A stretch of DNA of 28,873 nt from JACRBK01 sp964427955 (GCA_964427955.1 CAYRWY010000023.1:1-28873); one strand, 5' to 3'. Numbered from the stretch's first letter, positions 1-7,435 are shown. The notes: generated from the sequence alone by a model not told the origin. Numbers and translations are program-made.

Positions 1-394
1 CGACCGGCGCGGGCACCACGCCCTAGAGCACGTACTGGAGAGTTTTTCCGTATTAACTCCTCCCCTGGCCCCTCCCCGCTGCGCAGCGATGCTGTTGGCG
101 CATTCATACCTCACCTCTAAATCCCCTCTCCAAGTCTGGAGAGGGGGCCGGGGGGTGAGGTATGCTCTGGTATCGCAGAGAGGGGAAAAAGCGTCGATAT
201 TCCCCCTTTCTCCGCGCAGCGGGGACCGGGGGTGAGGGGTCAAAAATGCATAACAGGTTCTAGCCTCTTTTCGCCGCGTCAGGGGTTATTTGTACCAAGT
301 ACCTAAAGGTCATCGCGAGCAACATTCGCTAAACTTGGCAGTACAACCTGTCTCCGTACCGGTTTTTTTGTATTCCTGAAACGAGAGTCTTGAC
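1..394. other. Intergenic region with nested palindrome; no supported gene
   Basis: No coding region can be supported here. The stretch is dominated by a nested palindrome at 57-240, listed separately. The remainder (241-394) holds the leader of the gene starting at 395. I did not find a convincing -35/-10 pair in it. Confidence 0.6.
57..240. repeat. Nested palindromic repeat, copy 1
   Basis: Outer arms are TCCCCGCTGCGC (73-84) and its perfect complement GCGCAGCGGGGA (214-225). Inside lies a second palindrome with arms CATACCTCACC (105-115) and GGTGAGGTATG (154-164). At its core is a 10-bp hairpin, CCCCTCTCCA (123-132) with TGGAGAGGGG (137-146), and a 4-nt loop. A small extra hairpin CTCTG/CAGAG sits at about 166-181. 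The CCTCACC and CCCCTCTCC blocks are shared with the copies at 2320, 3942 and 8863. Confidence 0.85.
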
Positions 395-2263
395 GTGGAG
401 TGGAAACGCTATAACCCCCCGCCGGATGCGGCGGCTATTCTGTCTCAATGCCCGGATGTCATCGTGGCCAGCACGACCGACCAACTGCTCGACCTGGCCT
501 GCGGCGGACCGGATCAGGACGCGTTTGAAGTGGCCTACGACCTGCCGGATGGTACCCGGCGCGTCGAAGCGACCGTAGTGCGGACGCGCAACGGGATCGC
601 GGCCAACTATCCCGAAGTCTACATGCGGCGGCGCGATCCGGACTGCCTGGTGGTCGGGGACGACCTGCCGACCGACAAAGACACCTTCACGGCGCGTTTT
701 GGGCAGTCCTTCGCCCCCACGCGTGAGGAGACGCTGGCCTGGCTCAAGACCCAATCCCTGGCCGTCTTCGGGTTCTTCGCCGGGCAGGACGGCATGGGGA
801 TCGAGGCGCTGGCGATTGCGCCCGCCAATGCCGGGTTTTTCGCGTTTGGGCTGGCGGCGCTGCAAGGTATCATCCCCTACGACCAACTGCGGCCCGACTT
901 CGCGCCCAAAGCCGTGATCTACGTCGCTCCGGTCTTCCGGCATACCCATTTCCAGGGACGGCAGGTGGTCGTCCACTGCCGCCAGCCGGAGCTGTACGAG
1001 ATGTTCGCCTACAATCTCTATCCCGGTCCCAGCGCCAAAAAGGGCGTCTACGGCATGTTGATCGATCTCGGCGAGCGCGAAAACTGGGTGACGGCGCACT
1101 GTTCGGTGGTGCAGGTCGTGACGCCCTACGACAACGTCGTCACGATCATGCATGAAGGCGCGAGCGGCGGCGGCAAAAGCGAGATGCTCGAACCGGCCCA
1201 CCGCGAGCCGGACGGGCGTCTGCTGTTGGGCCACAACCTGGTGACGGGGGAGCGCCGCCACCTGGAAATCCCGCGCACCTGCGAACTCAACCCGGTAGCC
1301 GACGATATGGCCCTGTGCCACCCCAAGATTCAGAACAACAACGCCAAGCTGTGGGTCACGGATGCCGAGGACGCCTGGTTCGTGCGCGTCAATCACATCA
1401 ATTCCTATGGCACGGACCTGCAACTGGAGCGCCTGACAGCGCAGCCCCAACAGCCGCTCCTGTTCCTGAATATCGACGCGGTTCCGAATGGCCGCGCGCT
1501 GATCTTCGATCACACGATGGATCGCCCGGGGCGGCCCTGCCCGAATCCGCGCGTGGTCATCCCGCGCCGCACCATCCCGAATATCGTCAATGAGGCGGTC
1601 AGCGTGGACGTGCGCAGCTTCGGCGTGCGGACGCCGCCCTGCACCCAGGCCAAGCCCACCTACGGGATTATCGGCCTGTTTCACCTGCTGCCGCCCGCGC
1701 TGGCGTGGTTATGGCGCCTGGCGGCCCCGCGCGGCCACGACAGCCCCAGCATCGTCGATACCGAGGGCATGGAGAGTGAGGGCGTTGGTTCGTACTGGCC
1801 GTTCGCGGTCGGACGGCGCGTCACGCAGGCGAATCTGCTGCTGCAACAGTTCACGACCTACACCCGCACGCGCTATATCCTGACGGCGAACCAGCACATC
1901 GGGGCGTGGCGGGTCGGCTTCGTGCCGCAGTGGATCGCGCGCGAATACCTGGCCCGGCGGGGGAGCGCCCGTTTCAAGCCGGAGCAGCTCCGCCCGGCCC
2001 GCTGCCCGCTGTTGGGCAGCACGCTGCACCAACTGCACGTCGAGGGGCATATGGTCGCGCGGTGGTTTTTGCAGGTCGAGACGCAGCCGGAAGTGGGCGA
2101 AGCGGCCTACGACGAGGGATCGGGCATCCTGTACCGCTTCTTCCGCGAGCAGTTGAAGCGGTTCCTCGAACCCGACCTGGACCCGCTGGGGCGGCACATC
2201 ATCGAATGCTGCCTGGACGGCGGCACGCTGCCCGATTACGAGGGGATGATCCCGGCGGATTGA
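395..2263 (+). CDS. DUF4914-type protein with HprK/PEPCK-like P-loop
   Basis: A 622-residue soluble protein that I recognise, from memory, as the DUF4914 type, whose members are about this length; no function is established for that family. The sequence shows a Walker-A-like motif GASGGGKSEM at residues 255-264. It resembles the P-loop of HPr kinase (GxSGxGKSE) and of ATP-type PEP carboxykinase (GxSGxGKT) more than that of AAA or GTPase proteins, so an ATP- or PPi-dependent kinase/carboxykinase-like fold is a reasonable inference. No signal peptide or membrane segment is seen. The start is GTG at 395, preceded by a weak purine stretch (ACGAGAG, 381-387). It appears monocistronic: a long palindromic region precedes it, and the next gene converges on it. 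Substrate and pathway cannot be read from the context. Confidence 0.8.
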   Translation: MEWKRYNPPPDAAAILSQCPDVIVASTTDQLLDLACGGPDQDAFEVAYDLPDGTRRVEATVVRTRNGIAANYPEVYMRRRDPDCLVVGDDLPTDKDTFTARFGQSFAPTREETLAWLKTQSLAVFGFFAGQDGMGIEALAIAPANAGFFAFGLAALQGIIPYDQLRPDFAPKAVIYVAPVFRHTHFQGRQVVVHCRQPELYEMFAYNLYPGPSAKKGVYGMLIDLGERENWVTAHCSVVQVVTPYDNVVTIMHEGASGGGKSEMLEPAHREPDGRLLLGHNLVTGERRHLEIPRTCELNPVADDMALCHPKIQNNNAKLWVTDAEDAWFVRVNHINSYGTDLQLERLTAQPQQPLLFLNIDAVPNGRALIFDHTMDRPGRPCPNPRVVIPRRTIPNIVNEAVSVDVRSFGVRTPPCTQAKPTYGIIGLFHLLPPALAWLWRLAAPRGHDSPSIVDTEGMESEGVGSYWPFAVGRRVTQANLLLQQFTTYTRTRYILTANQHIGAWRVGFVPQWIAREYLARRGSARFKPEQLRPARCPLLGSTLHQLHVEGHMVARWFLQVETQPEVGEAAYDEGSGILYRFFREQLKRFLEPDLDPLGRHIIECCLDGGTLPDYEGMIPAD

Positions 2264-2319
2264 GCGGGGCGGACCGGCGGGTCAAAAATATTGAGGACGC
2301 GAGGATTCGCCCTGATTTA

Positions 2320-2468
2320 CCTCACCCCCGACCCCCTCTCCGAGGGCGGAGAGGGGGCGCACTGGCAAGTCCCCTCTCCATCAGAAAACGATGGAGAGGG
2401 GCATACAGCCTCGTTTTTCTCCCCCTCTCCATTGCGCTTGTGAATGGAGAGGGGGTCGGGGGGTGAGG
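2320..2468. repeat. Nested palindromic repeat, copy 2 (three inner hairpins)
   Basis: The left outer arm CCTCACCCCCGACCCC starts at 2320. The right outer arm ending in GGGGGGTGAGG finishes at 2468. Three hairpins share the CCCCTCTCC/GGAGAGGGG stem but have different loops: 2332-2341 with 2348-2357; 2371-2381 with 2391-2401 (11 bp perfect); 2421-2433 with 2443-2455 (13 bp perfect). A short inverted repeat GTGAGGCC/GGCCTCAC (2463-2470, 2487-2494) extends it. The element starts 56 nt after the stop codon of the gene ending at 2263. Confidence 0.9.
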
Positions 2469-2517
2469 CCGGGATAAGCCCGTGACGGCCTCACAAAACC
2501 TTAAATTGACGCACATT

Positions 2518-2567
2518 GGGCGCTGCTTGCCGCGCCCTGCTTCTAAGATTTGAAAATCGGCCCCTTT
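2518..2567. repeat. Second dispersed repeat, partial copy
   Basis: A GGGCGCTGCTTGCCGCGCCC block is followed by TTTGAAAATCGGCCCCTTT. It resembles the stretches at 23579-23637 and 27414-27482, which share a G/C block of the type GGGGC..CGC and then TTTGAAAAA, GAAAAT and CCCTC. This copy lacks the left GGAAACGTC part. Its right end overlaps the terminator of the minus-strand gene at 2602. Confidence 0.45.
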
Positions 2568-2596
2568 CTCCGTCGTGGATGGGGATAGGGGCCGAT
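2553..2596 (-). terminator. Rho-independent terminator of the GH27 gene
   Basis: Read on the minus strand, the stop codon at 2604-2602 is followed by a perfect 10-bp stem, ATCGGCCCCT with AGGGGCCGAT (plus-strand positions 2556-2565 and 2587-2596). The loop is 21 nt and a TTTT run follows. This fits intrinsic termination of the leftward transcript. Confidence 0.75.
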
Positions 2597-2601
2597 TGGG
2601 T

Positions 2602-3882
2602 TTACGCGCGCCGCAGCCGGTAGAGCCGGGCGGCATGGGGCGCGAGCGGTTGGCGCAGCGTGCCCTCCACCAGCCCCAGATCGCGGTGGTCCCACAGATC
2701 CGAGACGAGATAGCGGGTGCCGCCGCCGAGCAGCGCCAGATCGATCTCCAGCGGCGCCGCGGCGTCTTCACCCCGGTTGAACAGCGCCAGGTAGTGATCG
2801 CCGGACGCCGGGTCGTGCGCCGTCCACACCACGTGATCGCCGCGCCGCAGCAGTTCCCGATTGCCCGCGCTGGCCTGGTTAACCTGGAGCACGTCGTCAT
2901 TGGTGAGCAGGCTCAGGGTGAAGTCGTCGCTGGTGGGCAGATCACCGCCGAACATCAGCGGCGAGCGGCAGATCGCCCACAGCGTCATGAGCGTGATCTG
3001 CTCGTCGCGCGTGAACAGGGACGGACGATCCACCCCGCGTTCGGCGCGAATTCCGATGTGCCCCAGCGGCAGCATGTCCGCATCGGCCCAACAGCCGGGG
3101 CCGGTAAAGTCCGACCAATTGCGGCAGAGGTCGAACTGGGCGTTCAGATCTTCCCATTGATCCCAAAAGTCAGCCGAGATGCGGAACAACTCGCAGTGCT
3201 GCCGGAGATGATCGTAGTGATCGGTCGTCATGTTGACGCCCGGCGACAGGCTGAGCACGATGGGCCGGGGCGCGCCCTGGATCGCCCGGCTGAGGCCCTC
3301 GATCTCCAGGGTGTGGTAAGGGAACAGCATGTCGTCGGCTTTGAGATAGTCCACGCCCCAGGCCGCATACAGGGCGACGATGGAGTCGTAGTAGTCCTGC
3401 GCGCCGGGTTTGGTCATGTCGATGCCCACCATATCGTCATTCCAGGGGCAGATCCGCGTCGGATCGCCGATGTCCTGCGCGCGATAGGGGCTGTTGAGCA
3501 CCGGCAGATTGGCCTGAAACGCCGGGCGGGGAATGCCGCGCATCATGTGCAGCCCGAATTTCAGCCCCAGGCCGTGCACGTAATCGGCCAGCGGCTTGAG
3601 GCCAGCGCCGTGCGCGGCGGAGGGGAAGCGATTCACGGCGGGCATCAGCCGCCCGTAGTCGTCCATGATCAGGTCGGCATTGTGGCGATACCCGCCCGCC
3701 TGGGCCGCCGGTTCGTACCATTGAATATCGACGACGACGGTATCCCAGCCGTGCTTGAGCAGATGAGCGGCCATGAAATCGGCATTGGCCTTGACTTCTT
3801 CTTCGCGCACGGTTGGCCCGTAGCAGTCCCAACTATTCCACCCCAGCGGGGGTGTCAACGCCAAACGGTTACTCGTCGTCAT
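2602..3882 (-). CDS. GH27 family alpha-galactosidase-like glycoside hydrolase
   Basis: A 426-residue protein with the N-terminal signature TPPLGWNSWD (about residues 10-19) typical of glycoside hydrolase family 27, retaining enzymes that usually release terminal alpha-D-galactose. The nucleophile position is Asp183 in YLKADD, where many members have YLKYDN. The acid/base position is Asp238 in RISAD, aligning with the WRxxxD region of characterised enzymes. A (beta/alpha)8 catalytic domain runs to about residue 330 and a beta-sandwich C-terminal domain to the end. No signal peptide is visible, so it is probably cytoplasmic and may act on imported oligosaccharides or glycosides. The ATG at 3882 is preferred over an upstream in-frame ATG at 3963, because a GAGGAAA ribosome-binding site lies just ahead of it and the GH27 homology starts immediately after. 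No transporter or other sugar gene is adjacent. Substrate specificity is uncertain. Confidence 0.9.
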   Translation of the reverse strand: MTTSNRLALTPPLGWNSWDCYGPTVREEEVKANADFMAAHLLKHGWDTVVVDIQWYEPAAQAGGYRHNADLIMDDYGRLMPAVNRFPSAAHGAGLKPLADYVHGLGLKFGLHMMRGIPRPAFQANLPVLNSPYRAQDIGDPTRICPWNDDMVGIDMTKPGAQDYYDSIVALYAAWGVDYLKADDMLFPYHTLEIEGLSRAIQGAPRPIVLSLSPGVNMTTDHYDHLRQHCELFRISADFWDQWEDLNAQFDLCRNWSDFTGPGCWADADMLPLGHIGIRAERGVDRPSLFTRDEQITLMTLWAICRSPLMFGGDLPTSDDFTLSLLTNDDVLQVNQASAGNRELLRRGDHVVWTAHDPASGDHYLALFNRGEDAAAPLEIDLALLGGGTRYLVSDLWDHRDLGLVEGTLRQPLAPHAARLYRLRRA

Positions 3883-3941
3883 AGGTTTCCTCGTCCATGA
3901 TGCTGTTAGCCGATTTCGCCAACAATCTCGTGAATTAAAAT

Positions 3942-4127
3942 CTGACGTTACGCAGCGCCTCATTCCCGGCTGTTGGGGGTTTTACCTCACCCTCAACCCC
4001 CACCCCCTTCTCCCTCTCCAACTTGCCTGGAGAGGGAGAAGGGGAGGGCGTCCGCCGTATTCTCCCCTCTCCACGTCTTTTGGAGAGGGGCCGGGGGTGA
4101 GGTCAATGGCGAAGTGCGTAACGTCAG
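3942..4127. repeat. Nested palindromic repeat, copy 3, with locus-specific outer arms
   Basis: The outermost arms CTGACGTTACGCA (3942-3954) and TGCGTAACGTCAG (4115-4127) are perfect 13-bp complements. The right arm directly abuts the stop codon of the minus-strand gene ending at 4128. Within lie ACCTCACC (3984-3991) and GGTGAGGT (4096-4103). Inside those are two hairpins: a 17-bp perfect stem (4004-4020 with 4028-4044, 7-nt loop) and a 10-bp stem (4064-4073 with 4081-4090). The minus-strand transcript of the upstream pair would fold this as a branched 3' structure followed by ATTTTAATT. Confidence 0.9.
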
Positions 4128-6110
4128 TTAAAATGACTCCGCACTGACCGGAAAGCGGCGGATGCGCTTGCCCGTCGCGGCAAAAATGGCATTCATCAAC
4201 GCCGGGGCGACGGGCGGTACGCCCATTTCGCCGGTGCCGGTCGGCCCCTTGTCGCTCTCCACAAGGTACACTTCGATGGCCGGGCACACATCCAGGCGCA
4301 TGATCGGGTAATCGTGGAAGTTACTTTGCAGGACGCGGCCCCCTTCGAGGATGATTTCGCCGTAGAGCGCCGCCGACAGCCCGAACACGATCCCGCCTTC
4401 CATCTGCGCCTTCACGGCATCGGGATTGACCACCCGGCCACAGTTCACCGCGCATACTACGCGCTGCACGCGCACCTGGCCGTTTTCGACGGACACTTCC
4501 ACGACCTGCGCGACGTGCGTCACCGAGAAAGTCGAGAAGGCAGCGATACCGCGTCCCCAGCCTGCGGGCAGCGGATTACCCCAGCCCGCCTTGTCGGCAG
4601 CCAGCCGGAGCACTTCTTCCAGCGGACCGCCCGCGTAGGCCGCCAACTGGGCTTCGAGCGGGTCCGCGCCGAGCGCGGCGGCCAATTCGTCGTTGAACGA
4701 TCCCCGGAAGAACGCCTCCGGGTGGTTTTCGACGGAGCGCCACGCACCGGTGGGCACGCCGTGCCCGGTCCCTAACTGCCTCATGCCGCCGAAGGCTCCC
4801 AGTTCGAGCGACGAGGTCATCTGCGTGATCTGGAAGGGGTGATAGTAATCGTGCTGGACGTCGTCGGCGCGGGTCCAGAAGACCTTGACCGGGGCCTGGA
4901 TGGCTTTCGAGATTTCCACGGCTTCCTGGACGTAATCGACTTGCAGCCGCCGTCCGAAGGCGCCGCCGATCAGCGGGACGTGGATGATCACATCTTTCTG
5001 GCTCACGCGGCTGTACCCGGCGGCGGCCCGCTGCGCGGTCTGGCGATCCTGGGTCGGTGCCCAGACTTCGCACTTGCCGTTGGTGGCGTCCGCGACACAC
5101 GTCATCGGCTCCATCGGCACGTGCGCCAGGTAGGGGATTTCGTAGACGGCTTGCAGCTTGCCCTCTTCGGGGGGCTTCACTTTGGCGAGGATCTCGTCGC
5201 GCATGGCGGCAGTGCTGAGGTCTGCGTTGCGCCCCTCGTCCCAGGTGATTTGCAGCGCATCCCGCCCTTTGAGTGCGGACCAGGTATCGCCCGCCACGAC
5301 GGCGATCCCGGTGCTGATCTCGACCACCTGCCGCACGCCGGGGACTGCCAGCGCCGCGCTGGGATCGTGGCTGGCGGGCTTGCCGCCGAAGACCGGGCAG
5401 CGCGCCACGACCGCGACCAACATGCCGGGCAGCTTGAGATCGCTGGCGTAGATCGCCTTGCCGGTCACGATGTCCGGGCCGTCGCGCAGCGGCTGCGGTG
5501 TGCCGATCAGCGTGAACTGGGCCGGGTCCTTCAGTGGCACTTCTTTGCCTTTGGGCACCGGCAGGGTCGCCGCCGTCTCGGCCAGCTCGCCGTAGGTCAG
5601 CGCCTGGCCGCTGGCGTCGTGGATCACGCTGCCGTTGGCGGCGCGGCAGGTGGCCGCGTCCACACCCCAGATCTGGGCCGCCGCCGTGATCAGCATGGTT
5701 TTGCCGGTCGCTCCGGCCACGCGCAGCACCGAATAGGAGCCGGAGATGCTGACGCTGCCCCCCGTCACCTGGTCGCCGTAGGTGCGGTCGGGCGGGGCCT
5801 GCACGTACTGGATCACCGCCGGATCGACTTCCAGTTCTTCGGCGATGATCATCGGGATGGCGGTGTTGACGCCCTGGCCCATCTCCGAGCGGTGGACCGT
5901 GATCGTGATGGTGTTGTCCGGGGCAATGTGCAGGTAGGCGTTCGGCGCGAAGCCGTTCGTCTGCCGCCGCGCCATGTTGCGCGGAGCGAGATCGTAGTCC
6001 ACGACCGCCGGTTGCGAGGGCGTGTCGGCGGGCAGGCGCAGGCCCAGGACCAGGCCGGAACCGGCCAGCAGCGAGGTGCGGAGAAAATCACGCCGCGAGA
6101 GCTTGCTCAT
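4128..6110 (-). CDS. Molybdopterin-binding subunit, IorB-type (xanthine oxidase family)
   Basis: A 660-residue catalytic subunit of a xanthine-dehydrogenase-family molybdenum hydroxylase, closest in style to isoquinoline 1-oxidoreductase beta subunits. A Tat motif (SRRDFLRTS, residues 5-13) followed by a hydrophobic stretch predicts export of the folded enzyme. Cofactor-region motifs include EMGQGVNTA, GGAFGRR and the C-terminal GTGEMGVPP with the conserved Glu (about residue 628) expected to activate water. The start at 6110 follows a strong AGGAGGTG site, and its ATG overlaps the TGA of the 2Fe-2S gene upstream (ATGA), so the two are translationally coupled. The protein seems short: between QMTSSL and GVPTGAWRSV (about 4760-4835) several tens of residues usual in the family are missing. 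It could oxidise an N-heterocycle or an aldehyde; the substrate is unknown. Confidence 0.88.
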   Translation of the reverse strand: MSKLSRRDFLRTSLLAGSGLVLGLRLPADTPSQPAVVDYDLAPRNMARRQTNGFAPNAYLHIAPDNTITITVHRSEMGQGVNTAIPMIIAEELEVDPAVIQYVQAPPDRTYGDQVTGGSVSISGSYSVLRVAGATGKTMLITAAAQIWGVDAATCRAANGSVIHDASGQALTYGELAETAATLPVPKGKEVPLKDPAQFTLIGTPQPLRDGPDIVTGKAIYASDLKLPGMLVAVVARCPVFGGKPASHDPSAALAVPGVRQVVEISTGIAVVAGDTWSALKGRDALQITWDEGRNADLSTAAMRDEILAKVKPPEEGKLQAVYEIPYLAHVPMEPMTCVADATNGKCEVWAPTQDRQTAQRAAAGYSRVSQKDVIIHVPLIGGAFGRRLQVDYVQEAVEISKAIQAPVKVFWTRADDVQHDYYHPFQITQMTSSLELGAFGGMRQLGTGHGVPTGAWRSVENHPEAFFRGSFNDELAAALGADPLEAQLAAYAGGPLEEVLRLAADKAGWGNPLPAGWGRGIAAFSTFSVTHVAQVVEVSVENGQVRVQRVVCAVNCGRVVNPDAVKAQMEGGIVFGLSAALYGEIILEGGRVLQSNFHDYPIMRLDVCPAIEVYLVESDKGPTGTGEMGVPPVAPALMNAIFAATGKRIRRFPVSAESF

Positions 6111-6568
6111 GATCCACCTCCTGAGGCCGCGCGGTGGATGGCGCGGCGAATACGCGGGTAGGTTCCGCAGCGGCAGAGATTGCCTGCCATCGCCTGGTCG
6201 ATGTCGTCGTCGGTGGGATTCGGATGCTCGGCCAGCAGGGCCGCCGCCGTCATGATCTGGCCGGGCTGGCAGTAGCCGCACTGGGTGACGCTTTCGGCGA
6301 GCCAGGCTTGTTGAAGCGGGTGGGTGCCGTCGGGTGACAGCCCCTCGATGGTCACGATCTCACTGCCGTCCGCCGCAGAAACCGGGGTGATGCACGACCG
6401 GACCGCCTGCCCGTTGAGGTGGACGGTACACGCGCCGCACAAGCCCTGCCCGCAGCTATATTTGGTGCCGGTCAGGCCCAGCGTGTCGCGCAGCACCCAC
6501 AGCAGCGGCGTGTCAGGGCTGGCATCGACCGTGTAGTCCTGGCCGTTGACCTTAAAAGAAATAGACAT
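6107..6568 (-). CDS. 2Fe-2S subunit, IorA-type (xanthine oxidase family)
   Basis: A 153-residue small electron-transfer subunit carrying two 2Fe-2S clusters. The N-terminal plant-ferredoxin-like domain has Cys39, Cys44, Cys47 and Cys59. The C-terminal helical domain has Cys97, Cys100, Cys132 and Cys134 in CGYCQPGQ and CRCGTY. All eight ligands are present and the length is normal. It passes electrons from the molybdenum centre of the partner encoded immediately downstream (4-nt overlap) to an acceptor that is not encoded nearby. No FAD subunit gene is present, as expected for IorAB-type enzymes, which commonly use cytochromes or quinone-linked acceptors. An AAGGAG ribosome-binding site lies about 7 nt before the ATG. 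No Tat signal is seen here, so export would be by piggy-back on the large subunit. Confidence 0.93.
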   Translation of the reverse strand: MSISFKVNGQDYTVDASPDTPLLWVLRDTLGLTGTKYSCGQGLCGACTVHLNGQAVRSCITPVSAADGSEIVTIEGLSPDGTHPLQQAWLAESVTQCGYCQPGQIMTAAALLAEHPNPTDDDIDQAMAGNLCRCGTYPRIRRAIHRAASGGGS

Positions 6569-6627
6569 TCACGGCTCCTTCAAAATTCAAGAGGTGAGCA
6601 GTACGAGGCTGAGATATGCGCTTGCTC

Positions 6628-6657
6628 ATTATACGGCAGGGCAGGGCGATCTGGCCA
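6628..6657 (-). promoter_or_regulatory. Putative promoter of the IorAB-type pair
   Basis: On the minus strand a perfect TATAAT occupies 6633-6628, about 60 nt upstream of the start codon at 6568. The -35 region is poor (TTGGCC at a long 19-nt spacing, or GGCCAG at 17), so activation by a regulator or another sigma factor is possible. Confidence 0.4.
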
Positions 6658-6787
6658 AAAGATTTCCGGCGCGAACGAGCAGCTTTTGTTAATCCCGACG
6701 CAAATATCCTGCTAATTCAAGAGATAGTTATCAATTGTATATCTAAATTTTTATTATTATTTAAGGTTGCAAATTTATTAAGATTGG

Positions 6788-6816
6788 TTGCGTGGGCGCC
6801 GAAAAGTCCCTATACT
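6788..6816 (+). promoter_or_regulatory. Sigma70-type promoter with AT-rich upstream tract
   Basis: TTGCGT (6788-6793), a 17-nt spacer, then TATACT (6811-6816). The region just upstream (about 6716-6786) is unusually AT-rich for this DNA and resembles an UP element. Transcription would start near 6823 and give a leader of about 32 nt. Confidence 0.7.
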
Positions 6817-6854
6817 ATGCTTGTGCGGTCAGTGTAGAGGAGGTAGATATTTTT

Positions 6855-7241
6855 ATGACAGTTGACGTCAGACGGTTAGCTGGGGAGCCTATCGTCTACG
6901 CCCAGTTGACGGGGTATGTCGATGAACACGACATACTGCAAATGTTCCACGACAGCGTGGAACTCACTCAAGACGTCCTCGGACGGATCTACCGTATTAC
7001 CGAGATGAACGGCGTCGAGCTGCCATACGACGAGATGCTGCGCATCTTGAAACGGATGGGCGCTGCCAATACGCCCGGCGCGACCGCGGATGCGCGTTTT
7101 ACCGCGGTATTGGTGGGCGGACAGGAAGAAGTGTATGCGCTGAGCGAAAACGCTCAGAAATTCGGGATGAACGTGCCCATCTTCGATGACTTTGACGAAG
7201 CTCTGAATTATCTCCGCTGGCAGATTCACACCGAAAACTAG
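6855..7241 (+). CDS. Small SpoIIAA/STAS-like protein of unknown function
   Basis: A 128-residue protein with alternating beta and alpha segments: an N-terminal strand (IVYAQLTGYV), a central LGRIYRITEMNG strand, a helix (YDEMLRILKRM), a TAVLVGG strand, and a C-terminal helix in DDFDEALNYLRW. The pattern and length resemble SpoIIAA/STAS-like proteins labelled hypothetical in Chloroflexota, but I cannot assign a function or a phosphorylatable Ser. The ATG at 6855 is chosen over an in-frame GTG/ATG near 6792, because the promoter at 6788-6816 and the GAGGAGGT site (6837-6844) lie between them. The gene is flanked by its own promoter and terminator, so it is monocistronic. No membrane segment is present. 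Confidence 0.75.
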   Translation: MTVDVRRLAGEPIVYAQLTGYVDEHDILQMFHDSVELTQDVLGRIYRITEMNGVELPYDEMLRILKRMGAANTPGATADARFTAVLVGGQEEVYALSENAQKFGMNVPIFDDFDEALNYLRWQIHTEN

Positions 7242-7265
7242 GTCGTTGTTGGCGTCATTTTTTCC

Positions 7266-7298
7266 GAAGCGGGCGGCCTGGATGGCACCCGCTTTTTC
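7266..7298 (+). terminator. Rho-independent terminator after the STAS-like gene
   Basis: Stem AAGCGGG (7267-7273) pairs with CCCGCTT (7288-7294), with possible inner GCC/GGC pairing. A TTT tract continues the T-run. It lies 25 nt after the stop codon at 7241. Confidence 0.7.
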
Positions 7299-7367
7299 GT
7301 CTCCCCCAGGCCGGTTCCTGAACCACCCCGCTGCGAAAGCTCACGATCCCGGCCTGGATCACTAAAG

Positions 7368-7396
7368 TTGCCACGCTCCATCCAATGCAGGATACT
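7368..7396 (+). promoter_or_regulatory. Sigma70-type promoter of the beta-helix gene
   Basis: TTGCCA (7368-7373), a 17-nt spacer, then GATACT (7391-7396). This puts the transcript start near 7403, about 33 nt before the ATG at 7436. Confidence 0.65.
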
Positions 7397-7435
7397 TAGC
7401 GCACTGACAGCGTTAGACCTGATGAGACCAGAGCC

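Noticed and set aside
1..26. Possible last codons of an upstream gene ending in TAG at 24-26
   Set aside because: Only seven codons are visible, too few to support a gene.
329..1684. Minus-strand 451-codon frame antisense to the DUF4914-type gene
   Set aside because: Low-complexity composition typical of antisense frames in high-G+C genes; the plus strand carries the coherent protein.
2320..2468. Interrupted repeats as a CRISPR array
   Set aside because: The units are inverted, G/C-rich hairpins with short variable loops, not direct repeats with uniform spacers, and no cas genes are present.
2575..3900. Plus-strand 441-codon frame over the GH27 gene
   Set aside because: The minus strand encodes a clear GH27 enzyme with catalytic residues; this frame has no domain signal.
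4839..6161. Plus-strand 440-codon frame over the molybdopterin subunit gene
   Set aside because: Antisense shadow of a well-supported gene.
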